Source: Candidatus Nitrosopumilus sp. (GTDB lineage Archaea; Thermoproteota; Nitrososphaeria; Nitrososphaerales; Nitrosopumilaceae). Taken from it: 8,100 nt of DNA. The notes under the pieces were generated by a model, which ran no database searches, was not told the origin of the DNA, and saw nothing but the letters and a program-made list of their open reading frames with translations. Location of the stretch: NCBI GenBank assembly GCA_013002265.1, contig JABDKK010000076.1, forward strand, positions 1 to 8,100, written 5' to 3'. The position numbers and the translations under genes are program-made. The stretch's first letter is position 1. Each line of letters begins with the position of its first letter. Positions 1-5,341 of the stretch are shown piece by piece.

Positions 1-1
1 A

Positions 2-556
2 CCATGGAATGGAATTGAACACAAGCAATACCAATCACAACTCTTGTTTGTTGAAAATGATCAACACGTGAGACTCTTTATTGAAAATGCCGGTAACGAA
101 CCAGTATTTTTCCACATTGTTGGAGAAATCTTGGACAGAGTTACACAAGGTAACAGAGTACAATCCGCAGCAACTGAAACATGGTTACTCGGTGGCTCAC
201 AAGGAATGATTGTTGATTTGGTCTTTGATGAACCAGGTGCATACGCAGCAGTAAACCATGATTATGCAGCAATTTACACTGGCGCAGCTACAGTCTTTGT
301 AGCAGGTGACCCATTCGGCTTGAACCCTGTTCTAGTTGAGAAAGGAGTTATCCCAGCACCAGTAGCATCTTATGCATATGCTTTAGGCAATCCAAGTGAT
401 GCTGTCCCACCAATGGGAATGAACAGTATTGCTCATCCTGCACTAAACATTCACGGTTTATACACTGATGAAGTAGCTTCTGAAATGCAAGCAAGTGGCG
501 ATTATGTCGCATTATGGGAAGTAATTCCTGTAGTAGCAGAAATCCTTACTTCTTGA
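2..556 (+). CDS. nirK: Copper nitrite reductase-like (NirK-type) multicopper protein, 5' partial
   Basis: The reading frame is open from the window edge (codon 1 at nt 2), so only the last 184 residues are present. They form the end of a cupredoxin domain plus a C-terminal extension of about 80 residues. FHIVGE (His at nt 113-115) corresponds to the active-site His of NirK domain 2. NHDY (His at nt 257-259) corresponds to the His in the NHN motif that ligates the type 2 copper from the neighbouring subunit. The sequence between them, with TETW and FDEPGAY, also follows the family pattern. In this family the protein reduces nitrite to nitric oxide outside the cell. In ammonia-oxidising archaea it is abundant, but its exact role is debated. 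The N-terminal type 1 copper domain is outside the window, so another two-domain multicopper oxidase is possible. The TTG at nt 44 is internal and not a start. A U-tract terminator follows. Confidence 0.8.
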   Translation, partial: PWNGIEHKQYQSQLLFVENDQHVRLFIENAGNEPVFFHIVGEILDRVTQGNRVQSAATETWLLGGSQGMIVDLVFDEPGAYAAVNHDYAAIYTGAATVFVAGDPFGLNPVLVEKGVIPAPVASYAYALGNPSDAVPPMGMNSIAHPALNIHGLYTDEVASEMQASGDYVALWEVIPVVAEILTS

Positions 557-567
557 TCTTTTAACAT

Positions 568-584
568 CTTTTTTTCTTTTTATT
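568..584 (+). terminator. U-tract terminator after nirK-like gene
   Basis: A pyrimidine run (T7, C, T5) begins 12 nt after the stop codon. Such T-rich stretches are the usual archaeal intrinsic termination signal. No stem-loop is needed or seen. Confidence 0.55.
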
Positions 585-593
585 GTCTTAATG

Positions 594-602
594 AATTATA
601 TT
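594..602 (+). promoter_or_regulatory. TATA box for the dehydrogenase gene
   Basis: AATTATATT is centred 27 nt upstream of the ATG at 625, the distance expected between an archaeal TATA box and the transcription start. The mRNA would therefore be leaderless. No Shine-Dalgarno sequence precedes the ATG, which agrees. Confidence 0.5.
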
Positions 603-624
603 CCGTAGATCTTCTTTCTATTTT

Positions 625-1557
625 ATGGGATTTGATGAATTTGTATTGATATGTGATGAAGTCGATCCTATTTTGAACAAAGTATTAGAAGATAATGGCT
701 TGAAGGTTTCATATGAGCCAGAAATCACTAAAGACCAAATACTTGAAAAAATTTCAGATTTCAACATTGTGATTGTTAGAAGTAGGACTACTATTACAAA
801 AGAAATGATTGACAAAGCACAAAATTGTAAAATTATTGCTAGAGTTGGAGTAGGACTAGATAATGTAGATCAAGAAGCTGCAAAGGCAAAAAACATTCGT
901 GTAATTAATGCCGTTGAAGGTGCGATGAATGCAGTTGCTGAATTGGTTTTGGGTTCAATGCTATCTCTTGCAAGACAAACAACAAGAGGTGATAGAGCAA
1001 TTAGAAATGGACTATGGCTCAAAAAGGAGCTAAAAGGAACTGAACTCCGTGGAAAATATCTTGGCATTATTGGATTAGGTAATATTGGAAAAAGATTGGG
1101 AAGACTTGCAAAAGGTCTTAACATGAATATTATTGGATATGATGTAATTCCAATTGATGAAGAATTCTCAAAAGAAGTTGGTTTGATGAAAGCTGATTTG
1201 AATACTCTTTTGCAAAGTTCTGATTATATCTCAATTCATGTCCCATTACTTGATTCTACGTATCACCTACTTGATGCACAAAAGATGTCAACTATGAAAA
1301 AAACTGCAAAAATCATTAACACTTCAAGAGGGGGTGTAGTTGATGAGGAAGCATTGTATGATGCACTTAAAAATGGAACACTTGGTGGTGCTGCTTTGGA
1401 TGTTTTTGAAAAAGAACCTGCTATTGGAAACAAATTAGCAGAGTTAGACAATGTCATTTTAACTCCTCATATTGGAGCACAAACAAAAGAGGCTCAATCA
1501 TTGGCTGCAAATGTTATTGCTGAAAAGATCATTCAGATTTTACGAGGAGTGATCTAG
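625..1557 (+). CDS. serA: D-3-phosphoglycerate dehydrogenase-type 2-hydroxyacid dehydrogenase (short form)
   Basis: This 310-residue cytosolic enzyme belongs to the D-isomer 2-hydroxyacid dehydrogenases. It probably oxidises 3-phosphoglycerate to 3-phosphohydroxypyruvate, the first step of serine synthesis. Residues 1-95 are the outer substrate-binding half, with VRSRTTIT (51-58) and RVGVGLDNVD (73-82). The nucleotide-binding domain has GLGNIG (150-155) and an Asp at 173 after beta-2, which favours NAD over NADP. The catalytic trio is Arg235 (NTSRGG), Glu264 (DVFEKEP) and His282 (TPHIGAQT), with spacing as in human PGDH. Nothing follows the catalytic core, so the ASB and ACT domains that give serine feedback in longer SerA proteins are absent. 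The ATG at 625 is the only start, because a stop lies in frame at 592. Glyoxylate or hydroxypyruvate reductase activity is the main alternative. Confidence 0.85.
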   Translation: MGFDEFVLICDEVDPILNKVLEDNGLKVSYEPEITKDQILEKISDFNIVIVRSRTTITKEMIDKAQNCKIIARVGVGLDNVDQEAAKAKNIRVINAVEGAMNAVAELVLGSMLSLARQTTRGDRAIRNGLWLKKELKGTELRGKYLGIIGLGNIGKRLGRLAKGLNMNIIGYDVIPIDEEFSKEVGLMKADLNTLLQSSDYISIHVPLLDSTYHLLDAQKMSTMKKTAKIINTSRGGVVDEEALYDALKNGTLGGAALDVFEKEPAIGNKLAELDNVILTPHIGAQTKEAQSLAANVIAEKIIQILRGVI

Positions 1558-1618
1558 ATTTTTCCTAATGATTTCTACATTAAGTATAAAAATAACTAAA
1601 AAACTTTCACCCATACGT

Positions 1619-1628
1619 GATTAAATAT
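1619..1628 (+). promoter_or_regulatory. Probable TATA box for the secreted-protein gene at 1670
   Basis: ATTAAATAT lies about 46 nt upstream of the GTG at 1670. Transcription would start near 1650, leaving a short leader of about 20 nt that contains the Shine-Dalgarno sequence. Confidence 0.35.
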
Positions 1629-1654
1629 CGTCTTATTCTTTTTAACGTCAATTT

Positions 1655-1660
1655 GGAGGT
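1655..1660 (+). promoter_or_regulatory. Shine-Dalgarno site that fixes a GTG start
   Basis: GGAGGT lies 9 nt upstream of the GTG at 1670. It is the strongest ribosome binding site in the window and supports GTG as the start despite the rather long N-terminal region before the signal segment. Confidence 0.7.
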
Positions 1661-1669
1661 TTTAAAAGA

Positions 1670-2224
1670 GTGTTAAGTAATAACAGTGTACAAAAAATTC
1701 AATCAGAAAGACTGAAAAATATTCCTAATTTGAATTCATTACTTAAAATCTCAATCGGATTAATTCTATTTACAATAATTTCTACAGCATTTGTTTATGC
1801 TGATACAATATCTGTTGATGTTGAAGGTACTTCCTATGATGTAGACTATACTGCTACAGGAATGACCGTATCTGCAATTGAGGCTGATACTGATTTTATC
1901 TCACTGATTTTAGCTGTTGAGGTAACTGATTCTACTGGAATTTTGGATATTGCTTTTGAGAGAAACTTCTTTGATTCCATTTATGAGGGATTAGATGATG
2001 ATTTTATAATTTTAGCAGATGGCGATGAGCCAGCTTTTACAGAAATCGAAACAACTTCTACTAGTAGAACATTAAGTATTGAATTGCCTTCTGGTACTGA
2101 AGAAGTAGAAATTATTGGCTCTGTTTTTGGCAGTTTTGCATCAGTTGAGGAACCAACAGAAACACCAAAGACAGAAACACCAAAGACAGAAACACCAAAG
2201 ACAGAAACACCAAAAACTCAATGA
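1670..2224 (+). CDS. Secreted protein of unknown function with PKTET repeats, ended by an in-frame TGA
   Basis: This gene encodes 184 residues from a GTG start up to the TGA at 2222-2224. Residues 1-24 are polar and basic. Residues 25-44 form a hydrophobic export segment ending in VYA, a plausible signal peptidase site. Residues 45-155 are an acidic, probably beta-rich extracellular domain that I recognise only as a thaumarchaeal protein of unknown function. Residues 163-184 are a TPKTE repeat linker. Proteins of this layout normally go on to a cell-surface anchor, and the anchor is indeed encoded in the same frame directly after the TGA (see 2225-2455). As written, the product would be released instead of anchored. 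The TGA may be a nonsense mutation, a sequence error or a recoded codon. Expression from the strong Shine-Dalgarno site is likely. Confidence 0.7.
   Translation: MLSNNSVQKIQSERLKNIPNLNSLLKISIGLILFTIISTAFVYADTISVDVEGTSYDVDYTATGMTVSAIEADTDFISLILAVEVTDSTGILDIAFERNFFDSIYEGLDDDFIILADGDEPAFTEIETTSTSRTLSIELPSGTEEVEIIGSVFGSFASVEEPTETPKTETPKTETPKTETPKTQ
2156..2215 (+). repeat. Four tandem 15-bp units coding TETPK
   Basis: The unit acagaaacaccaaag occurs four times head to tail. The first three copies are identical and the fourth differs in its last base. It encodes a Thr/Pro/Lys/Glu linker between the secreted domain and the Cys repeat region. Because the unit is 15 bp, copy-number changes keep the reading frame. 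Confidence 0.95.
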
Positions 2225-2455
2225 GGTGAAGGAACAATTCTAAAAGATGGTGTTTGTGTACTTGACGAACGATGTGGTCCTGGAACAATTCTGAAAGATA
2301 ACACTTGTATCATTGATCCTGCAATGCCTTCAGACAAACCTTCACAAGGACTGGGTAGACAGATGATCATGGGTGTTGTTGCAGCATTTGTGATTGCAGG
2401 AACTGTAGGATTAATTTTGGCAATAATGTCAAAGGCTAGTAAGAGCTCAAACTAA
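2225..2455 (+). pseudogene. In-frame continuation of the 1670 gene beyond TGA: Cys repeats and C-terminal membrane anchor
   Basis: After the TGA the same frame stays open for 76 codons to the TAA at 2453-2455. It codes for a 17-residue unit G-E-GTILKD-GVC, then a second unit CG-P-GTILKD-NTC, then a Pro/Ser spacer. A hydrophobic segment follows (MIMGVVAAFVIAGTVGLILA, about codons 47-66 of this part) and then a basic tail, SKASKSSN. This is the expected end of a surface protein anchored by a C-terminal helix. The two units are also similar in DNA (17 of 18 bases from 2231 and from 2282). The second unit begins with Cys (TGT) where the first has TGA. The TAA overlaps the stop of the convergent gene at 2452 by 2 nt, a spacing typical of intact gene ends. 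Without readthrough this part has no obvious start. Confidence 0.75.
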
Positions 2456-2967
2456 TCACAAGTTAGATCTTCAGCGTTCATATTTTGATCAAAATCAAAT
2501 CCTGAAATCTGTGTTGTAGTTGTGTATGGTATTATGCCTATAATTGGTGTGTCTACTCTAATCACAACAATTAGCTTGTTTGGATCTAGCCTAATGTCTC
2601 CTCCATCAAATTCAAAATCAAGAGTCATGAAAATATGCTGAGCAGAAGTAAATTCAGTTGATGAAAAAACCCCTTCTTTCACTACCGATGATAGTGGATT
2701 GATAGTTATTGGGTCTATGGTAAATACACCCATATTTTCTTCATCATAAAATGTAATAATTTCAAATTTTTGAAAACTAATCCAAAATGGCAATGTATTA
2801 CAAAATTCCATTTGCCCATGATTTGACATTGTAAAAAAAGAAAAATCACTCGGATTGTGCCATCTGTATTCTAATTGATTAGCTCCTAAAACACTAAATC
2901 CTGAATATGTGACTGCAGTAATAATTACTGCAGTCGCAGTTAATGTGATGATTGAATACTTGTTCAT
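2452..2967 (-). CDS. Exported or membrane-anchored protein of unknown function
   Basis: This gene encodes 171 residues. Residues 4-28 form an N-terminal hydrophobic segment, either a signal anchor or a signal peptide. The rest is predicted to lie outside the membrane and is rich in beta-prone sequence. It contains two cysteines, Cys56 and Cys170, that could form a disulfide. The stretch VFTIDPITINPLSS to FSSTEF is faintly like LEA14/WHy-type beta-sandwich domains, but I do not claim membership. I recognise it only as a thaumarchaeal conserved hypothetical type. Its ATG overlaps the stop of the upstream gene as ATGA, so the two are translated as a coupled pair and may act together at the cell surface. 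Its stop codon meets the end of the convergent 1670 gene. Confidence 0.8.
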   Translation of the reverse strand: MNKYSIITLTATAVIITAVTYSGFSVLGANQLEYRWHNPSDFSFFTMSNHGQMEFCNTLPFWISFQKFEIITFYDEENMGVFTIDPITINPLSSVVKEGVFSSTEFTSAQHIFMTLDFEFDGGDIRLDPNKLIVVIRVDTPIIGIIPYTTTTQISGFDFDQNMNAEDLTCD

Positions 2968-3620
2968 ATTTCTTCTTTTGACTCATTAGAGTAAGAAATT
3001 ATTTTTTTATCTAATAGATAGTTTAACACATTGGCAAATTCATCATCAGAAATTCCACCTTCAATCCACCAATATCCTACATTTTTGACCCATTCAGGAA
3101 TTTCAATATCGTAAACATTTGATTCATTTACATCAAATGGTACTACAATGATGTCTGTGCTTATATATTTCTGAATTGCATCGATTAAAAACCCATCAGA
3201 AATATTTCCACTAAGCCAGTTAGCTAAAATTGGTTTTATGACTTGAGGAATGCAAATTTTATTTGAATCAATCAGTGTAAATTCTGCAGTTGCCTCTGAC
3301 CCTGAATACTGTACATCGATGAAATATTTTCCTAATGGAAATATTTCTTCTTGAAATGCAATTAATGATGGAATTGGATTTCTAAAATCACTTATTGCAA
3401 TTGGAATTGCGCTGCTTCCTTTACCTGCTTCATCTCGAATGTGAATAATTGCCGGATCTCCTGTTACCTCTGATACTTCGATGGTGTAGAATAATTTCTC
3501 ACAATAACTGTATGTTGTTTTTTCCATAATTATTGAGACAGATAGTTCTGAAAATACCGGTGGAATGCTCATTAAGATTAGTATCAAAACTACGAGTGAA
3601 ACTGAATTTCTTGAATTCAT
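2964..3620 (-). CDS. Secreted protein with Ig-like domain and two thaumarchaeal IP-WVKN-type repeats
   Basis: This gene encodes 218 residues. Residues 1-24 are a signal peptide ending PPVFS. Residues 25-117 look like a beta-sandwich, with YSYCEKLFYTIEVSEVTGDPAIIHI resembling extracellular Ig/macroglobulin-like domains. Residues 174-208 are a clear copy of a motif I associate with many secreted thaumarchaeal proteins: IPEWVKN, then WW, G-ISDDEF and YLLDKKII. A degenerate copy lies at 124-158 (IPQVIKPI, NW, G-ISDGF, II). The motif resembles a small helical domain, and its role is not known to me. Cys40 and Cys123 could pair. The ATG at 3620 has no Shine-Dalgarno sequence, and AT-rich TATA-like sites lie 18-30 nt upstream, so the mRNA is probably leaderless or nearly so. 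It heads a coupled pair with the gene at 2452. Confidence 0.85.
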   Translation of the reverse strand: MNSRNSVSLVVLILILMSIPPVFSELSVSIIMEKTTYSYCEKLFYTIEVSEVTGDPAIIHIRDEAGKGSSAIPIAISDFRNPIPSLIAFQEEIFPLGKYFIDVQYSGSEATAEFTLIDSNKICIPQVIKPILANWLSGNISDGFLIDAIQKYISTDIIVVPFDVNESNVYDIEIPEWVKNVGYWWIEGGISDDEFANVLNYLLDKKIISYSNESKEEI

Positions 3621-3643
3621 CTTTTATAATCTCAATTATACTC

Positions 3644-3652
3644 AATAAAAAT
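3644..3652 (-). promoter_or_regulatory. Possible TATA box of the coupled exported-protein pair
   Basis: On the minus strand, TTTTTATTG is centred about 28 nt upstream of the ATG at 3620. A second candidate, AGTATAATT (3634-3642), is only 18 nt upstream and fits less well. Confidence 0.3.
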
Positions 3653-3685
3653 CTCAAAACAATTATGAGGAATACTTTTTAAGAA

Positions 3686-3768
3686 CTTGAGCCTCATCTA
3701 AATTATCGAGTTTTCTGTGGATACAAACTCTTTGAGGTGTGGATTGCGAAGATCCCACTCAAGGACAT
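3686..3768 (-). ncRNA. Candidate structured RNA or leaderless 21-codon ORF
   Basis: Read on the minus strand, CTTGAG (3763-3758) pairs with CTCAAG (3691-3686) and closes a 78-nt unit. Inside it lie a hairpin of GTGG-G-AT with ATCCAC around a 7-nt loop, then CCTCA (3737-3733) pairing with TGAGG (3696-3692), which contains a further 6-bp hairpin, GAGTTT/AAACTC. Together these make a compact three-way junction. An AT-rich TATA-like site (about 3790-3798) lies 26 nt upstream of an ATG at 3768 that opens a 21-codon ORF ending at 3703. The unit sits 65 nt upstream of the gene starting at 3620, so it could be an independent small RNA, a leader element or a tiny gene. I matched it to no known RNA family. 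Confidence 0.25.
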
Positions 3769-3850
3769 TTTAATTGATTAGTGTTTATTGTAAATAATCG
3801 ATTTACAGTTAGAAAGTAGAATGTATTGACCTATTAACGCCTAATTTATG

Positions 3851-3858
3851 TATAAAAA
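3851..3858 (+). promoter_or_regulatory. Strong TATA-like element with no assigned gene
   Basis: TTTATG followed by TATAAAAA fits the archaeal TATA consensus well. It predicts plus-strand transcription starting near 3880. The only candidates downstream are a 6-bp hairpin (3894-3913) and the short ORF at 3963-4070, so this may drive a small RNA. Confidence 0.35.
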
Positions 3859-3962
3859 GTCCTTATATCTAGAATGATGATATGATGTCTCGGAGATCCA
3901 TTTGCTGGGATCTGTAGAATAATAAGAGCATTTATTGGTTCAAATTTGAAAGGGCGCAAAAC

Positions 3963-4070
3963 GTGCATGGGGATATAGTTAGAGGCAAAGATTTTGCACT
4001 AAATCCTAAATTGAAAAAATTAGTTAGATATGGTCTTATCAATCAGGTCTACTCGACTTGTAATCAATGA
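3963..4070 (+). CDS. Possible small protein (35 codons) or gene remnant
   Basis: A GTG at 3963 opens a frame ending in TGA at 4068-4070. The peptide begins HGDIVRGKDFALNPKLKKLV. It is basic, has an amphipathic look, and uses codons like the neighbouring genes. The frame is open upstream to 3918 without an ATG. There is no good Shine-Dalgarno sequence, only AAAGGG upstream. It ends 34 nt before the convergent gene at 4104. It could be a small DNA- or RNA-binding protein, the tail of a decayed gene, or chance. I do not recognise it. Confidence 0.2.
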   Translation: MHGDIVRGKDFALNPKLKKLVRYGLINQVYSTCNQ

Positions 4071-4103
4071 TTATTTTGGAGATAAAGATAGATGCAGATT
4101 TGT

Positions 4104-4613
4104 CTATTTCAAAACTTTGTAATGTAAATCAACTAAATGATCAAATTTTTCAGTTTTAACCATTTCAAGTTTTATTTCATTTTCTAAATTTTGGAACAAA
4201 GGTATGCCTTTGCCTAAAAGAACAGGAATAACAGATATGATAATCTCATCTACAACTCCTTGTTTGAGAAAAGATGAGATAATTTTCGAACCTCCGACTA
4301 TCCAAATACTTTCTCCTGCTCCAGGAAAACCATCTTTTACAAATTTTTTAACATCAGAGACAAACTTAGTATTTTCATCTCTGTTTTGAGTGGAATTTCT
4401 AGTAAAAACAAGTGATTTTTTATTCTTGTATGGATATTCTCCAAAAGTAAGTACTTGATCATATGTGGTTTTACCCATAATCACAGTGTCAACAGATTTG
4501 TAAAATGCATCATATCCAGATTCAGTAGTTTCTGGTAGCCAATCAACTTCACCATTTTCTCTCGCTATGTATCCATCCAAGCTTGATGCGATGTACACTA
4601 GAACTTTTGCCAC
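4104..4613 (-). CDS. Dihydrofolate reductase-fold protein (RibD C-terminal domain family)
   Basis: This gene encodes 169 residues covering one complete RibD_C/DHFR-like domain, the usual size for stand-alone members such as the YwjB/YyaP type. Key motifs are SLDGYIA (11-17), MGKTTYD (46-52), the nucleotide-binding IWIVGG (103-108), VDE (121-123) and IPVLLGKGIPLF (129-140). The fold binds NADPH and reduces a pterin, pyrimidine or similar small molecule. The real substrate of stand-alone members is generally unknown, and this one should not be assumed to be a true dihydrofolate or riboflavin-pathway reductase. It is cytosolic, with no signal or membrane segment. The start is GTG at 4613, since an in-frame stop lies upstream with no ATG between. 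No Shine-Dalgarno sequence is present, and its own TATA box lies 54 nt upstream, so it is probably transcribed separately from the SRPBCC gene. Confidence 0.85.
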   Translation of the reverse strand: MAKVLVYIASSLDGYIARENGEVDWLPETTESGYDAFYKSVDTVIMGKTTYDQVLTFGEYPYKNKKSLVFTRNSTQNRDENTKFVSDVKKFVKDGFPGAGESIWIVGGSKIISSFLKQGVVDEIIISVIPVLLGKGIPLFQNLENEIKLEMVKTEKFDHLVDLHYKVLK

Positions 4614-4660
4614 AAGAGTTGTAATTATTTCAGAGTTATAATGTTAGATTCAACTCCAAA

Positions 4661-4667
4661 TTTTATA
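4661..4667 (-). promoter_or_regulatory. TATA box of the RibD_C-like gene
   Basis: On the minus strand, GAG-TATAAAA-TTT predicts a transcription start near 4638 and a leader of about 25 nt before the GTG at 4613. It lies in the 66-nt gap after the SRPBCC gene. Confidence 0.45.
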
Positions 4668-4679
4668 CTCTAAAATGAT

Positions 4680-5219
4680 TTAGATATTACTCAAGGCATT
4701 GATTGTTGCCTGTTGTCTATGCGCAAAGATTTTTTTGAGTTTATCGACTGCATACCATTCAAACATTTTCCCGATAAACCCATACTGTAATTCAAATTCA
4801 ATCTCATCTGTTACTTTGGTCTGATTTTCACTTATCTTGTCAAAAACATGGGTGTGCTTCCAGCGTTTGAATATTGTATTGCTCATTTCATCGACGTAGG
4901 TGTATGGTTTGCAGGTCGTAATCGTGGTTTTCCAGGTCATTCTGGTCAGTAACTTGCTTGAAAAATGAGCGGTTTGTCCCTGTGTTATCTTATTACTGCT
5001 TGATTCAATTATCTTAAAATCCAATCTTTTAGGAGTGATTACTTCTAAATGATGTAAATCAGTATAGAAACTCCATACCTTGTCAATAGGAACATCTACA
5101 ACAAAAAGAATCTGGCTGTTTGGATTGTTTGAAGGGATTCCTAAAACTAAATGAATTATTCCTGCAATCGCTGTAGTTGCAGCCGCGTCATAAAATAAAA
5201 GATCTTTCTTGTCATTCAT
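4680..5219 (-). CDS. SRPBCC (START-like) ligand-binding domain protein with hydrophobic N-terminus
   Basis: This gene encodes 179 residues. Residues 37-170 are an SRPBCC domain, with ILFVVDVPIDKVWSFYTDLHHLEVITP (37-63) at the start, FKRWKHTHVFDKI (117-129), TKVTDEIEFELQYGF (134-148), and the C-terminal helix FEWYAVDKLKKIFAHRQQAT (153-172). The fold has a deep cavity for a hydrophobic ligand, and no enzyme activity can be inferred. It resembles the short 'cyclase/dehydrase' type. Residues 1-36 are unusual: YDAAATTAIAGIIHLVLG is a hydrophobic helix, and AGIIHL-L followed by NPNS-ILFVV recalls the first helix and loop of a small thaumarchaeal multi-helix membrane domain. This suggests a fusion or a captured start. 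The ATG at 5219 is preceded by only a weak GTGAG. Confidence 0.8.
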   Translation of the reverse strand: MNDKKDLLFYDAAATTAIAGIIHLVLGIPSNNPNSQILFVVDVPIDKVWSFYTDLHHLEVITPKRLDFKIIESSSNKITQGQTAHFSSKLLTRMTWKTTITTCKPYTYVDEMSNTIFKRWKHTHVFDKISENQTKVTDEIEFELQYGFIGKMFEWYAVDKLKKIFAHRQQATINALSNI

Positions 5220-5237
5220 TTTGACTCACATCCAAGA

Positions 5238-5315
5238 TTATGGTTCATAGTCATACTCCCATTCATCAAGCCATGTTTGTTCTTCGAAATATAATGGATT
5301 GCGGAACTTTGTTAA
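5238..5315 (-). other. Possible gene remnant: 25-codon acidic, aromatic-rich frame
   Basis: In the 122-nt gap between the SRPBCC gene and the gene at 5342, a minus-strand frame bounded by TAG and TAA encodes a peptide ending in YFEEQTWLDEWEYDYEP. Its regular Glu/Asp/Trp/Tyr content looks coding, but it has no ATG, GTG or TTG. It could be the tail of a decayed small gene. I do not recognise it. Confidence 0.2.
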
Positions 5316-5321
5316 CTAATA

Positions 5322-5341
5322 ATCAAAAATAAAAAAGAAGA
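5322..5341 (-). terminator. U-tract terminator after the PepSY-like gene
   Basis: On the minus strand, directly after the stop codon, TCTTCTTTTTTATTTTTGA forms a strong U-rich tract of the archaeal intrinsic type. Confidence 0.55.

Larger units (their letters stand above)
3621..4103. other. 483-nt intergenic region without a convincing protein gene
   Basis: This gap separates two minus-strand genes. It contains the promoter of the gene ending at 2964, a compact foldable element at 3686-3768, a strong plus-strand TATA-like site at 3851-3858, a 6-bp hairpin (AGATCC, 8-nt loop, GGATCT at 3894-3913), and a 35-codon plus-strand ORF at 3963-4070. No tRNA, rRNA, insertion sequence or CRISPR repeat was seen in it. 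The density of structure is higher than expected for plain spacer. Confidence 0.6.

Noticed and set aside
870..1124. 84-codon minus-strand ORF inside the dehydrogenase gene
   Set aside because: It is antisense to the conserved NAD-binding region and is a shadow frame. The same applies to the open frames at 618-815, 1263-1457, 4204-4389, 5586-5864, 5997-6179, 6485-6721 and 7686-7943.
2156..2302. CRISPR-like array, because of four tandem units followed by a repeated 18-mer
   Set aside because: The units are contiguous without spacers and in frame with a protein linker and a Cys repeat. This is a coding repeat.
3686..3763. tRNA gene suggested by a 78-nt unit with paired ends and a 7-nt loop
   Set aside because: No D-arm pattern, no TTCRA T-loop at the right place and no 5-bp anticodon stem with a sensible loop on either strand. 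The folding pattern is a three-way junction instead.
3874..3917. C/D box small RNA, because ATGATGA matches the C box
   Set aside because: No CTGA D or D' box follows within the usual distance.
5298..5304. Third copy of the CCGCAAT core (minus strand) upstream of the SRPBCC gene
   Set aside because: Only the 7-base core matches, and the spacing to the nearest TATA-like site (about 4 nt) is unlike the 13 nt in the divergent promoter. A single 7-mer is compatible with chance.
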